Below the pieces are notes generated by a model, which was not told the DNA's origin, did not search any database, and saw nothing but the letters and a program-made list of their open reading frames with translations. From Streptomyces daqingensis (GTDB lineage: Bacteria; Actinomycetota; Actinomycetes; Streptomycetales; Streptomycetaceae), in the NCBI RefSeq assembly GCF_014645895.1, contig NZ_BMMP01000001.1, positions 62,001-126,000 of the forward strand: DNA of 64,000 nucleotides, read 5' to 3'. This document shows, piece by piece, positions 8,753 through 18,406 of this stretch (position 1 is the first letter of the stretch; each line of letters opens with the position of its first letter). Both the position numbers and the translations under genes were made by a program.

Positions 8753-9568
8753 GTGTCGGACAGTGGCTTCAGCACCGACCAGATCGACACCACCATCCCG
8801 CACCCGGCTCGGATGTACGACTACTACCTGGGCGGGATGGACAACTACGAGGTCGATCGCGAAGCCGCTGAGCGCGCACTGGGCCACGCCCCGTTCCTCC
8901 GTCCGACCGCACAGGGCAACAGGGGATTCCACCACCGGGCCGTGCGCACCGTAGTGGAACGCGGGATCAGGCAGATCATCGACATCGGCACCGGTATCCC
9001 CACCTCGCCCAACACCCACGAAGTCGCACGCGACATCGCGCCGGACACACGCGTCGCGTACGTCGACAACGACCCGATCGTGGCGACCTACGCCGGTGCG
9101 AAGCTCACCAACTCCGGTAACGCGGGCTTCGTGCTGGCCGATCTGCGCGAGCCGGAAGCGATCATGGACCATGCGGCGTCGCGGCAGCTGATCGACTTCG
9201 ACCAGCCGGTCGCACTGATGCTCGTGGCGGTGCTCCACTTCATCCGGGACGACGAAGGACCGCTGGAAATCGTCCGGACGCTGACCGACCGTCTCCCCAA
9301 GGGGAGCTGTCTGATCTTCTCCCACCTCACCGCCGACTTCGACGACGATGACGCCCTCCAGCGGGCGGCGGAGATCTACAAGGGCTCGACGGCACAGCTC
9401 ATCACGCGGAGCCGTGAGGAACTGATGCCGTACTTCGAGGGGTTCGAGCTGCTGGAACCGGGTTTCGTACGCCCGCCCCTGTGGCGTCCCGACGGACCTG
9501 TCCCGGAGGGCGACTCACTCCTCGTGCACCACGGGTACGCGGGCGTGGGAGTCAAGGGCGGCGCGTAG
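8753..9568 (+). CDS. DUF574 S-adenosylmethionine-dependent methyltransferase
   Basis: A 271-aa protein of the actinomycete-specific Methyltransf_19 (DUF574) family. It opens with the family signature PHPARMYDYYLGGMDNYEVD. The SAM site is IIDIGTGIPTSPNTHEVARD, with YVDNDPIVATYAGA as the acidic-loop region. I chose GTG 8753 because AAGGAG sits six bases upstream; ATG 8720 overlaps the DUF397 stop and is a possible longer start. Tight spacing suggests one transcript with the XRE/DUF397 pair. The substrate is unknown for the family; a developmental role is inferred from context. Confidence 0.88.
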   Translation: MSDSGFSTDQIDTTIPHPARMYDYYLGGMDNYEVDREAAERALGHAPFLRPTAQGNRGFHHRAVRTVVERGIRQIIDIGTGIPTSPNTHEVARDIAPDTRVAYVDNDPIVATYAGAKLTNSGNAGFVLADLREPEAIMDHAASRQLIDFDQPVALMLVAVLHFIRDDEGPLEIVRTLTDRLPKGSCLIFSHLTADFDDDDALQRAAEIYKGSTAQLITRSREELMPYFEGFELLEPGFVRPPLWRPDGPVPEGDSLLVHHGYAGVGVKGGA

Positions 9569-9576
9569 CCCCCGTC

Positions 9577-9605
9577 CCCCGCGGTGGCCGGAAGCCGCCG
9601 CGGGG
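9577..9605. terminator. Bidirectional hairpin between methyltransferase and beta-galactosidase
   Basis: CCCCGCGGTGGC (9577-9588) pairs with GCCGCCGCGGGG (9594-9605) with one wobble and a 5-nt loop. It lies between two convergent genes. Confidence 0.7.
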
Positions 9606-9673
9606 CAGGGGCGTACGGAGGTCGGCGCCACACGCCCTGGAGCGGGCGGCGGCGCGGGATGCCTCCCGCGCCC

Positions 9674-12670
9674 TCAGGCGTCCGGAATGCCGAAGACGAG
9701 GGTGAACTCGGCCGGTGCCGCCGTCAGCCGGTGCTGGGGCAGAACTCCGGGACCGCATGACTGCGAGCCGATTCCGTGCTGCGCGTGGTCGAGGTTCACC
9801 CAGACCGTCTCTCCCGCGACGAGGTCCGTGGTGTGCTCCGCCGCGTCCAGTTCCTCGCTCGTCCAGCGTCGCGCGGTGAGCCAGAAGGGGTCTGCCTCCG
9901 CCTCGACGCGCAGTCCCGGACCGTGGGGCAGCGGCGGGTCCGGCGTGCCCGACCCGCCCGATCGCCCTGAGGAGTCGCGCAATTCGGCCCACTGCACGTC
10001 GGGGCGGGCGCCGTTCTCCTGGGGACGTACGTACGGCGTCTGCATGCCGTCGACGGTGCTGTGCCACAGTCCCGTCATGGAGGCCGCACGCGTGTCCGGG
10101 TAGGCCTCTCCGGGCCCTCCGCCGTACCACGTGACGTCCCCCAGGGCGGCCGGAACGCCCAGGCGCAGGCCCAGCCGGGGCAGCGGGAAGTCCCAGGCCC
10201 CCTCTGGTTCGACGGTCACGGCGAGCCGCACCTTCCCGGCGCTGGAGCTCCAGCGGTAGGTGGTGCGCAGGCCGAGACCGGTGGCCGCGGGCGCCACCCG
10301 GGTCCGCACCAGCAGTCCTTCCGGGCCGGCTTCCACGCAGTCGGTGCGGTGCCGCATCCGGTGCAGTCCGTATTCGCGCCACGTGGTGGCGCTGCGGGCC
10401 TCCGGCTGCCAGGGTGCGCCCTCGTCGTTGTCCGTGGGCGCACGCCACACGTCGAGCCGCGGACCGGTCAGTGCAAGTGGCCCCAGCCGTGTGAGGACGC
10501 CGGCCGTGTCGAAGACGGCGGAACCGAGGGTGATCGTCTCGCCGGCGTGACGGGCCGGCTCGGTCCCTGTGCGCGCGGCCGAAGAGGCGATGGCGGCCGG
10601 CGGGGAGACGGCCGACTGGCCCCAGGCGACGGTGTGCCCCTGCCCCGCCCAAGAGGTGTCCTGCGCGAGGACGGCTCGCACTGTCCAGAGGATCTCGCCC
10701 CTGCCGGACGGTCCGCCGGCCGCGCTGACCGCGTCCACGGGAAGGGTCACCGTGGCCGATTCGCCCGGACCGAGGGGCGGCACGGCCAGCGGTCCGCCGC
10801 CCGCCCGCTCACCCCGCACCTGGCAGGACCACTCGAAGTCGAGGTGCCCGAGACCGGCGAAGTCATGCAGATTGCGCACTCGTACGATCACGTCACTCGC
10901 CGTGCCGGACGTTCCGCCGGGCTCGGCGCGGGCGACCTCGATGCGGACGGGTTCGATCACCTTGGCGAACTCCGTCAGCCCGGGGGAGGGGGTGCGGTCG
11001 GGGAACAGGAGCCCGTCGCACACGAAGTTGCCGTCGTGCACCTCCTCGCCGAAGTCCCCTCCGTAGGCGAAGTAGGCCCGGCCGTCGTCCGTGCGGCGCA
11101 GCAGCCCGTGGTCGATCCACTCCCAGACGAACCCTCCCTGGCAGCGCTCGTAGGTCTCGAACAGCCGCTGGTACTCGCTGAGTCCGCCGGGGCCGTTGCC
11201 CATCGCGTGCGCGTACTCGCACAGGACGAACGGGAGAGCGCGCCGGCGCGCGTCGGCAGCGGCGTCCTCGAGCGGGGGCTCCTTCCGCTGCCCGATCAGC
11301 TCGACCTCGTCGTGCGTCGCGTACATGCGCGAGTAGAGGTCGGAGTCCGGGCACTCGGGGTCGTTCTCGTAGTGCAGGGGACGGGAGGGGTCCCTTTCGC
11401 GGATCCAGCGGGACATCGCGCCCAGTCCCGCTCCGCTGCCGCATTCGTTGCCCAGCGACCAGACGACGACCGACGGATGGTTCTTGTCGCGTTCCACCAT
11501 GCGCTCGGCACGGTCCAACAGCGCCGCGGTCCACCGTTCGTCGTCGACGGGGTTGCCCTCCCAGTCGAGTTCGCCGAAGCCGTGGGTCTCCAGATCGCAC
11601 TCGTCGACCACCCAGAGGCCGTACTCGTCGCACAGGTCGAGAAACGCCGGGTGCGGAGGAGCGTGGCTGGTGCGGACGGCGTTGATGTTGTGCCGCTTCA
11701 TCAGCTGCACGTCCAGGCGCATCGTGGCTTCGTCCACTGCGCGCCCGTGTTCGGGGTGGAACTCGTGCCGGTTGACGCCCCGGAAGAGGACGCGCTTGCC
11801 GTTCACCTTCAGCTGACCGTCCTCGATACGGACGGTGCGGAACCCGATCCGGAAGTGCACTGTTTCGCCTGGGGTGGCCAGCCGGGCGTCGTACAGGCGG
11901 GGCGTCTCCGCGGTCCACGGTTCGACGGGCAGGACGACGTTCTCGCCTGTGGCGGCGTCGATGCCCAGCTCGGGTACGGTCACCCGTCCACGGGGCCGGC
12001 AGTCCACGCGCAAGGTCCCCTCACCCGACGTGTGGTCGTACGAGGAGTGCACTGTGTAGTCGTCCACGGCCCCTTCGGGCCGGTGGTGCAGCGCGACGTC
12101 GCGGAAGACGCCCGGCAGCCACCACATGTCCTGGTCCTCCAGGTAGCTGCCCGCCGACCACTGGTGCACCCGTACGGCCAGCACGTTCCGGCCGGGCCGC
12201 AGTACGCCGGTGACGCGGAACTCGTGCGGGAGGCGCGAGCCCTGGAACGTGCCGAGCTCGCGTCCGTTGAGCCAGACGCGGGCACAGGACTCCACACCGT
12301 CGAACCGCAGGAGAGTCTCCCCGCCACCGGGCCAGTCGGCGGGGAGGTCGAACAGGCAGCGGTGGTCGCCTGTCGGGTTCTCGTCGGGTACGCGCGGCGG
12401 GTCGACGGGGAAGGGATAACGGACGTTGGTGTACGCCGGGGCGCCGTGCCCCTGAAGCACCCAGTGACCTGGGACCACGGTCTTGTCCCAGTCGGAGCTG
12501 TCGTAGCCGTCCTCGGTGAACTCGGTGCCGGACCCGACGGCGGTGGGGGAGAGGCGGAAGTCCCAGGTTTCGTTCAGCGGGAGTCTCTTCGCGTCGGAGG
12601 CCGCGTACCAGGCGCGCGGTGCGAGGGTGCCGGTTGAGGGGGAGATGTCCTCGTAGTACTCGGGGCTCAC
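9674..12670 (-). CDS. lacZ: Beta-galactosidase, glycoside hydrolase family 2 (LacZ type)
   Basis: A 998-aa GH2 enzyme that hydrolyses terminal beta-galactosides. The N-terminal jelly-roll sugar-binding domain includes WVLQGHGAPAYTNVRYPFPV and the WLNG motif. It is followed by the immunoglobulin-like domain and a TIM barrel with NRHEFHPEHGR. The acid/base Glu lies in VVWSLGNECGSGAG and the nucleophile Glu in FVLCEYAHAMGNGPGG. The C-terminal small-chain domain has the LDVWRAPTDNDEG motif. No signal peptide is seen, so it is cytoplasmic. The start is GTG 12670 behind GAGGAGAGCA; the frame opens at 12937 but that leader is non-conserved. No lactose transporter or LacI gene is adjacent, so the natural substrate import is not explained here. 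Confidence 0.95.
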   Translation of the reverse strand: MSPEYYEDISPSTGTLAPRAWYAASDAKRLPLNETWDFRLSPTAVGSGTEFTEDGYDSSDWDKTVVPGHWVLQGHGAPAYTNVRYPFPVDPPRVPDENPTGDHRCLFDLPADWPGGGETLLRFDGVESCARVWLNGRELGTFQGSRLPHEFRVTGVLRPGRNVLAVRVHQWSAGSYLEDQDMWWLPGVFRDVALHHRPEGAVDDYTVHSSYDHTSGEGTLRVDCRPRGRVTVPELGIDAATGENVVLPVEPWTAETPRLYDARLATPGETVHFRIGFRTVRIEDGQLKVNGKRVLFRGVNRHEFHPEHGRAVDEATMRLDVQLMKRHNINAVRTSHAPPHPAFLDLCDEYGLWVVDECDLETHGFGELDWEGNPVDDERWTAALLDRAERMVERDKNHPSVVVWSLGNECGSGAGLGAMSRWIRERDPSRPLHYENDPECPDSDLYSRMYATHDEVELIGQRKEPPLEDAAADARRRALPFVLCEYAHAMGNGPGGLSEYQRLFETYERCQGGFVWEWIDHGLLRRTDDGRAYFAYGGDFGEEVHDGNFVCDGLLFPDRTPSPGLTEFAKVIEPVRIEVARAEPGGTSGTASDVIVRVRNLHDFAGLGHLDFEWSCQVRGERAGGGPLAVPPLGPGESATVTLPVDAVSAAGGPSGRGEILWTVRAVLAQDTSWAGQGHTVAWGQSAVSPPAAIASSAARTGTEPARHAGETITLGSAVFDTAGVLTRLGPLALTGPRLDVWRAPTDNDEGAPWQPEARSATTWREYGLHRMRHRTDCVEAGPEGLLVRTRVAPAATGLGLRTTYRWSSSAGKVRLAVTVEPEGAWDFPLPRLGLRLGVPAALGDVTWYGGGPGEAYPDTRAASMTGLWHSTVDGMQTPYVRPQENGARPDVQWAELRDSSGRSGGSGTPDPPLPHGPGLRVEAEADPFWLTARRWTSEELDAAEHTTDLVAGETVWVNLDHAQHGIGSQSCGPGVLPQHRLTAAPAEFTLVFGIPDA

Positions 12671-13015
12671 TGCTCTCCTCGGGCGACGGTGCGTGGGAAG
12701 TCCGCTCCTGTCGCGTTTCGCGCACAGTGCTTCCCGATTCATGCACCACGTTCGCCGATCGTGCTTCGTGCTTCGACTTGTGATTGTCAGGCTTCTACAG
12801 ATCCCCGTCGGCCGGAAGACGTATGCGCTTACGGTGAGGGCGGAATCTGCTACGGCTTCGCTGGTCATGCGCCGTGAAGCGTCAACTCCCGTGGTTCTGG
12901 AGGGCGTTCGCCTCTGTGACAACTTTGGCATGAACACTTCCAGTCAGGGCTGGGACCTGATACTCCTGCATGACAAAAGCACCCTCCATGTCGACCCCCC
13001 ACCATGAGAGGTTCC
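12671..13015. other. Divergent promoter region, lacZ / SGNH esterase
   Basis: 345 bases hold no gene. A tandem heptamer CGTGCTT occurs twice at 12760-12773, about 90 bases upstream of lacZ. The stretch 12900-12990 is comparatively AT-rich and probably carries the esterase promoter. I see no convincing -35/-10 pair. Confidence 0.35.
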
Positions 13016-13813
13016 ATGAAGCTCAACAGATGGACAGCCACGGCCACGGTCGTGGCGTGCGTCGGAGTCACCACCTTCGGTGCCGCCGCCGCGTCCGCGC
13101 AGGAAGCCGCAACCGGGTACGTCGCCCTCGGCGACTCCTACTCGTCCGGCCTCGGCGCCGGTGACTACGACTCCGACAGCGGCGACTGCAAGCGCAGTGC
13201 GAACGCATACGCGAATCAGTGGGCAGCGGCCAACTCCCCCTCGTCGTTCGACTTCACCGCCTGCTCCGGCGCCCGTACCGGAGACGTGCTGAACGACCAG
13301 CTGGGCCCGCTCAGCGACTCGACCGGTCTGGTGAGCATCAGCATCGGAGGCAACGACGCGAGCTTCGCCGACACCATGCAGGCGTGCGTCCTGCAGGGCG
13401 AGGGCGTGTGCCTCGAGAAGATCGAGGAGGCCAAGGGGTACATCAGCGGCACCCTCCCCGGCCAGCTCGACTCCGTCTACAACGCGATCACCGACCGGGC
13501 ACCGTCCGCCAAGGTCGTGGTGCTGGGCTACCCCCGGATGTACAAGCTGAACGGCGAGTGCTCCGTGGGCCTCAGCGAGAAGTCGCGTGAGGCGATCAAC
13601 TCCGCGTCCGACGTACTCAACGACACCATCGCCAAGCGCGCGGCCGACCACGGCTTCACCTTCGGCGACGTGCGTGACTCCTTCACCGGACACGAGATCT
13701 GCTCCGGCGACTCGTGGCTGCACAGTGTCACTGTGCCGGTCGGGGAGTCCTACCACCCGACGAAGACCGGCCAGACCAGCGGTTACCTCCCGGTGCTGGA
13801 GGCCAACGCGTAG
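13016..13813 (+). CDS. Secreted SGNH/GDSL-family esterase or lipase
   Basis: A 265-aa preprotein. The signal peptide covers residues 1 to about 32, with a basic start (MKLNRW), a hydrophobic core and an ASAQ-type cleavage site. The SGNH blocks are present: nucleophile Ser in VALGDSYSSGLGAG, oxyanion Gly in CSGARTGDVL, Asn in SIGGNDASF and catalytic His in SYHPTKTG. Several Cys pairs suggest disulfides, as in the Streptomyces extracellular lipases of this fold. I prefer ATG 13016 (AGAGG at the right distance) over ATG 13004. A strong hairpin follows the stop. It acts outside the cell on ester or acyl substrates that cannot be specified. Confidence 0.92.
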   Translation: MKLNRWTATATVVACVGVTTFGAAAASAQEAATGYVALGDSYSSGLGAGDYDSDSGDCKRSANAYANQWAAANSPSSFDFTACSGARTGDVLNDQLGPLSDSTGLVSISIGGNDASFADTMQACVLQGEGVCLEKIEEAKGYISGTLPGQLDSVYNAITDRAPSAKVVVLGYPRMYKLNGECSVGLSEKSREAINSASDVLNDTIAKRAADHGFTFGDVRDSFTGHEICSGDSWLHSVTVPVGESYHPTKTGQTSGYLPVLEANA

Positions 13814-13874
13814 AACTGGCGGGCCGCGACGCGTCGCACTGGCGCGTCGTTGAAAGGCCCGGACAGTGCTTCGC

Positions 13875-13918
13875 CCCGGCCGGGGCGAGAGGCTTCAGTC
13901 CCTCTCGCCCCGGCCGGG
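13875..13918. terminator. Strong 18-bp hairpin shared by convergent genes
   Basis: An 18-base arm at 13875-13892 (CCCGGCCGGGGCGAGAGG) is a perfect reverse complement of 13901-13918, with an 8-nt loop. It follows the esterase by 60 bases and covers the last codons of the convergent SWIM gene, whose stop lies in the loop. Confidence 0.85.
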
Positions 13919-15268
13919 CTCTTTCTGCCGCAGGGCGACGGCCAGCGCCGCCGCCGGATCCGTCTGCGCACCGCCCGCCGGCCACCACACGCCGCGCTCC
14001 GCGACGTAGGGCCACCAGCTTCCGTCCGGCCCGATCCGCAACTGGGCGCTCCCGTCCGGGGTGTTCCAGCTGCTGCCGGCGATGTTCAGTCCCGGCGGGT
14101 CGACTTCCTCCGCCCAGGCGGTGGCGAGCTGGTCGCGGGCCCAGGCCATCGTCTCCGGAGCCGGAGTCCATGACTCCTCCCACACGGTGAGGCCGAGTTC
14201 CCCGCCGACTTCCCAGGCGCGTACGGCGGCGCCGAACGACGCGGGAGGGACGCCGCAATGCGCCGAGAGGCGTTCGGCGATGCGCCTTCTCGGAGCCGAC
14301 GCGGCCAGCCGCACCGCGTCCTGGAACGGCGTGAGCGGTTCAGGCAGGTCACTGTGCGCGTGAGCGGGTGAGAGGGCGGCGCAGAGCAACTGGTGCGCTC
14401 GGGACGCGGTTTCCGCGATCAGGAACTCGAGGGCCGCCGCGTCCACTCCGCTTGCCGGCTGCGTACCCGCACCCGTCAGCGACGGCGCGCCACCGGGGGC
14501 ACTCCCGGGCGGAGGCTCGGCGGGCAGCGGACGCAGGTCCGCGCCGCGCGCGAAAACCTCCTCCGCGAGGACGCCCCGCGGCTCCACGTTGTGCCGGGTG
14601 CCGCCGAGGTCACCGGCCGGATCCTGTTCGCCCGCCGGCTCTGCCGCCGCGGACGCCGTCCCCGCAGAAGTGTGCGCCCCGAGCTCCTCCAGCAACTCCC
14701 GCTCGGTGCGGCCGCGCAACAACAGCAGCACGAAGGGATCCTCGTCCAACAGGCGCGCCAACTGGTAGGACAGCGCTGCCGTGTGCGGACAGTGGTCCCA
14801 CGCCTCGCATCCGCACGAGGGGTCCAGATCGCCGATCCCCGGCAGCAGTTCGACGCCGACACTCAGGGCGTCCTCCACGAGGCGCGGCGGCATCTCGCCG
14901 TCCAGCAGCGCCGCCAGATGGCCGGACTCGCGTGCTGCCACCTCCAGCACGCGCTCCCAGTCGGCATCCGGAAGCTCCTGCAGCAGTACGTCGGAACGGT
15001 GAGCGGTTCCGTCGCGGTCGCGCACCACCGCTGTGATGCGTCCGGGCCGTACGGTGACGGCGCCGACTGCCCCCTGGCGCGCGAACCTGCGTCCCTTGCG
15101 GAGCTGTTCGCCGTCGAGCGCGGTGTCCTCAAGAGCCTGCAGCCAGCGCGTCCCCCACCACGTCCGCGCGAAGGCACGCCCCCGGGCGGGCGGGAGGGCG
15201 GCGAAAGTACGCTCGCGCTCACCGGCTCCGTCGCTCTGCCCGTGCGGTTCCCCGTGGGGCTGAGTCAT
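13895..15268 (-). CDS. SWIM zinc-finger protein (partner of SNF2 ATPase)
   Basis: A 457-aa protein. The zinc-binding SWIM motif (CxCx..CxH) is seen as DPSCGCEAWDHCPHTAALSY at about residues 150-170. The N-terminal region contains ARTWWGTRWLQALEDTALDG, typical of actinomycete SWIM proteins. The middle is a low-complexity Pro/Ala/Gly linker, and the C-terminal half is helical. Its start codon overlaps the stop of the upstream SNF2 gene by 4 bases (15265-15268), so the two are translationally coupled. The pairing implies a complex acting on nucleic acid, but no function is established to my knowledge. Confidence 0.88.
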   Translation of the reverse strand: MTQPHGEPHGQSDGAGERERTFAALPPARGRAFARTWWGTRWLQALEDTALDGEQLRKGRRFARQGAVGAVTVRPGRITAVVRDRDGTAHRSDVLLQELPDADWERVLEVAARESGHLAALLDGEMPPRLVEDALSVGVELLPGIGDLDPSCGCEAWDHCPHTAALSYQLARLLDEDPFVLLLLRGRTERELLEELGAHTSAGTASAAAEPAGEQDPAGDLGGTRHNVEPRGVLAEEVFARGADLRPLPAEPPPGSAPGGAPSLTGAGTQPASGVDAAALEFLIAETASRAHQLLCAALSPAHAHSDLPEPLTPFQDAVRLAASAPRRRIAERLSAHCGVPPASFGAAVRAWEVGGELGLTVWEESWTPAPETMAWARDQLATAWAEEVDPPGLNIAGSSWNTPDGSAQLRIGPDGSWWPYVAERGVWWPAGGAQTDPAAALAVALRQKEPGRGERD

Positions 15269-18261
15269 GCTCCGCTCCTTCGCAGCGCGACCAGGTCGGA
15301 CAGTTCGCTGTCCGAGAGTTCGGTGAGTGCCGCCTCACCGGAGCCGAGGACCGCGTCGGCGAGCTTCCTCTTGCGCCGCAGCATCTCGTCGATGCGGTCC
15401 TCCACGGTTCCCTCGGCGATCAGACGGTGCACCTGCACGGGACGGTCCTGTCCGATGCGGTACGCGCGGTCAGTGGCCTGGTCCTCCACGGCGGGGTTCC
15501 ACCAGCGGTCGTAGTGCACGACGTGGGCCGCGCGCGTCAGATTCAGGCCGGTGCCCGCCGCCTTGAGCGACAGCAGGAAGACGGGGACGGCCCCGTCCTG
15601 GAAGTCGCGCACCATGTCCTCCCGCCGCTTCACCGGCGTCCCGCCGTGCAGGAGCCGGGTGGGCACGCCCCGCGACGTGAGATGGCGCTCGAGCAGTCGT
15701 GCCATCCGGACGTACTGGGTGAAGACGAGGACGCCGCCGGGATCCTCCTCGGCGAGGATCGCGCCCAGAAGTTCGTCGAGGAGCTCCAGCTTCCCCGACC
15801 GGCCCGCCAGCTCCGGGGCGTCCTCCTTGAGGTACTGGGCGGGGTGGTTGCAGATCTGCTTGAGCGACGTCAGCAGTTTCACGACGAGTCCGCGCCGTGC
15901 GAAGTCGCCGTCGCTGCCGGAGATCTCCTCCAGCCCCTCGCGTACGACCGCCTCGTACAACCCGGCCTGCTCGGAGGTGAGCGCTACGGTGCGGTCGGTC
16001 TCCGTCTTGGGCGGCAGCTCGGGTGCGATCCCGGGATCGCTCTTGTGGCGGCGGAGGAGGAACGGGCGCACCAGCCGGGCGAGCCGTTCAGCGCTCGCGG
16101 GGTCGCCGCCCTCCGCGGCGTCGGCGTAGCGCCTGCGGAAGGTCCCGAGCCGCCCCAGCAGTCCGGGCGTCGTCCAGTCCAGCACCGACCACAGCTCGGA
16201 GAGGTTGTTCTCCACGGGAGTCCCGGTCAGCGCGACGCGGGAGCGGCCCGGGATGGTGCGCAGGGCGCGGGCCGTGGCGGAGAAGGGGTTCTTCACGTGC
16301 TGCGCCTCGTCGGCGACGACCAAGCCCCAGCCTGGCGCGGGGAGTCCGGTCAGCGGACCCGCGTCGAGACGCATGGTCCCGTACGTCGTCAGGACGACTT
16401 CCCCGTCGTCCAGGCCGCCCAGGTGCCGGTCCGTCCCGTGATATCTGCGCACCGGTGTGCCCGGAGCGAAGCGTTCGATCTCGCGCTCCCAGTTGCCCAG
16501 CAGGGAGGCGGGGCAGACCACCAGCGTCGGACCGGACGTACCGGGCTGCTCCTGCCGGCGCAGATGGAGTGCGATGAGTGTGACGGTCTTGCCGAGCCCC
16601 ATGTCGTCCGCGAGGCATCCGCCCAGCCCCATCGACGTCATCCGCTCCAGCCAGTCGAGCCCCCGCAGCTGGTAGTCGCGCAGCGTCGCTGCCAGCGCCT
16701 CCGGCTGCGAGGCCGGGCCGGAGTCCGGCTCCGGGGGGTCGGAGAGGTACCTGCGAAGCGATTCCAGCCAGCCCGACGCGCGTACCTCTACGGGCTCTCC
16801 GTTCTCTTCCGACGAGCCCGACAGGACCGCGCCTAGCGCGTCGGCTGTCGTGAGTTTGCGGCTCTTGCGATCCCGTGCGCGTTGCACTGCGGCGGGGTCC
16901 ACCAGCACCCACTGCCCGCGGAGCCGCACCAAAGGGCGTCCCGCCTCTGCCAGTGCGTCCAGTTCGGGTCCGGTCAGCTCCGTGTCGCCGACGGCGAGGC
17001 GCCAGTCGAAGTGGAACAGCGCGTCGGTCGGCAGTTCGCGGGGCGGAGAACCCGCCGGCCCCTGCCCGGCCGGGTCTCGCGGTGCGGCTGGGCTGACGAC
17101 GGCTCGCGAGGTGAGACGCCGCTGGAGCTGCCGGGGCCAGTGCACGCGCAGCCCCGCGGTCTCCAGAGCCGCGGAGACGGACGGGGTGAGAAGTTCGGCG
17201 ATCTCTTCCTCCACCAGCGGCACGCGGTCCGGTACGGGTGAAGACAGCAGAGGGGTGAGCGGGTCCCAGGCGGCTGCCGCCCGGCGCAGCGTGAGCAGCG
17301 TGTCCCTCTGCACCCGCGGACCGAACGCCGCCGGGTTCGGGAAGGTGCCCGCCCAGATCTCTGCCGCGTCGCAGAGGACGGCGGGGTCGGTGACGCTGTG
17401 CACCTGCAGCACCGCCGAGAAGTGCGTCTGCTCGGTGAGACGGTCACCGGGGACGTCTGCGCCGTCGTCCCTCTCAGCGGTGTCATGTCTGCCCGTGGCA
17501 CTGTCCGCGGCGTCGTCCGGCAGGCCGTCGACCTCGATACGCAACGACAGCCGTATGCCCGCGTCGTGGCCCGCCGCGACGTCGGCGGCCCAGTCGCGCA
17601 GCTGGGGGATGTGCTGTACCGGCACAGCGGCGAACGCGGCCCCACCGGCCGCGACCTCGGCCGCCGGGGTACGGGGCAGGGTGTCCGCGACGGCATCGAG
17701 GAAGGCGCGGAGCTCGCTCTCCGGCTCCGGCAGCCGCGGGCGGTCCGACGTCCCGGGCAGCGGAACGGCGTGCGCGTGCGGCGGCATGGCCGCGGCGAGG
17801 CCCCTCAGCTGCTCCGCGTCCGCCGCGTCGAGGGGCCCGAACCGCCAGGCGTCGTTGCTGGCTCCGCTCAGCCCCGGCAGCAGCCGGCCGCGTGCTGCCA
17901 GTCGTAGAGCGAGGAGGCAGGCCGCGCCCCAGAAGACCGCACCGGAGGGCCCCCGGGCGCCTGCTTCTTCCGCGGCCGCCCGTATCCGGGTGAGCACGGG
18001 CAGAGCCGCTCCCACGGGCAGTGCCAGTGCGGGCACCGCGCGCACAGTGATCACGCTGTCCGCCACCCCTTCTGGGGCGGGTAGCGCGACAGCCAGCTCT
18101 TGCAGACCGTCCCGCCCGGGAAGGGGCGGCGCACCGTCGGGGCGCCAGAAGGCGATACGTGTCAGGCGGGGCGGATCGGCGTGCAGGAGCACGGCGGAGG
18201 TCTGGGCGAGACGGGCGATCTCGGAGGGCGTCGTCACGGTCTGAGTCACAGAGCCACGCAT
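15265..18261 (-). CDS. SNF2-family ATPase/helicase
   Basis: A 998-aa superfamily 2 remodeller/translocase. The N-terminal ~480 residues are an actinomycete-specific region. The ATPase core follows: motif I DDMGLGKTVTLIALH, Ia LVVCPASLLGNWERE, II VVADEAQHVKNP, III ALTGTPVENNLSELWS, V KAAGTGLNLTRAAHVVHYD and VI ATDRAYRIGQDRPVQVHRL. These give a full ATP-driven dsDNA translocase signature without true helicase evidence. It is cotranscribed with the SWIM gene. The start at ATG 18261 is the first in frame; GTG codons a few residues later are alternatives. Confidence 0.93.
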   Translation of the reverse strand: MRGSVTQTVTTPSEIARLAQTSAVLLHADPPRLTRIAFWRPDGAPPLPGRDGLQELAVALPAPEGVADSVITVRAVPALALPVGAALPVLTRIRAAAEEAGARGPSGAVFWGAACLLALRLAARGRLLPGLSGASNDAWRFGPLDAADAEQLRGLAAAMPPHAHAVPLPGTSDRPRLPEPESELRAFLDAVADTLPRTPAAEVAAGGAAFAAVPVQHIPQLRDWAADVAAGHDAGIRLSLRIEVDGLPDDAADSATGRHDTAERDDGADVPGDRLTEQTHFSAVLQVHSVTDPAVLCDAAEIWAGTFPNPAAFGPRVQRDTLLTLRRAAAAWDPLTPLLSSPVPDRVPLVEEEIAELLTPSVSAALETAGLRVHWPRQLQRRLTSRAVVSPAAPRDPAGQGPAGSPPRELPTDALFHFDWRLAVGDTELTGPELDALAEAGRPLVRLRGQWVLVDPAAVQRARDRKSRKLTTADALGAVLSGSSEENGEPVEVRASGWLESLRRYLSDPPEPDSGPASQPEALAATLRDYQLRGLDWLERMTSMGLGGCLADDMGLGKTVTLIALHLRRQEQPGTSGPTLVVCPASLLGNWEREIERFAPGTPVRRYHGTDRHLGGLDDGEVVLTTYGTMRLDAGPLTGLPAPGWGLVVADEAQHVKNPFSATARALRTIPGRSRVALTGTPVENNLSELWSVLDWTTPGLLGRLGTFRRRYADAAEGGDPASAERLARLVRPFLLRRHKSDPGIAPELPPKTETDRTVALTSEQAGLYEAVVREGLEEISGSDGDFARRGLVVKLLTSLKQICNHPAQYLKEDAPELAGRSGKLELLDELLGAILAEEDPGGVLVFTQYVRMARLLERHLTSRGVPTRLLHGGTPVKRREDMVRDFQDGAVPVFLLSLKAAGTGLNLTRAAHVVHYDRWWNPAVEDQATDRAYRIGQDRPVQVHRLIAEGTVEDRIDEMLRRKRKLADAVLGSGEAALTELSDSELSDLVALRRSGA

Positions 18262-18406
18262 TCTTCAAACTTGACTAGCTGCGGCGAGTGGCCGACCGTA
18301 CATCAGCTCCGGGCGGAACAGGAAACGACGAGGGAACCCCGGAGCCCGGAGTGGCGTTTTACTGGACAGTGGAGGCGGGCGCACGCCGCCACGGAGGAGG
18401 CTGGAG

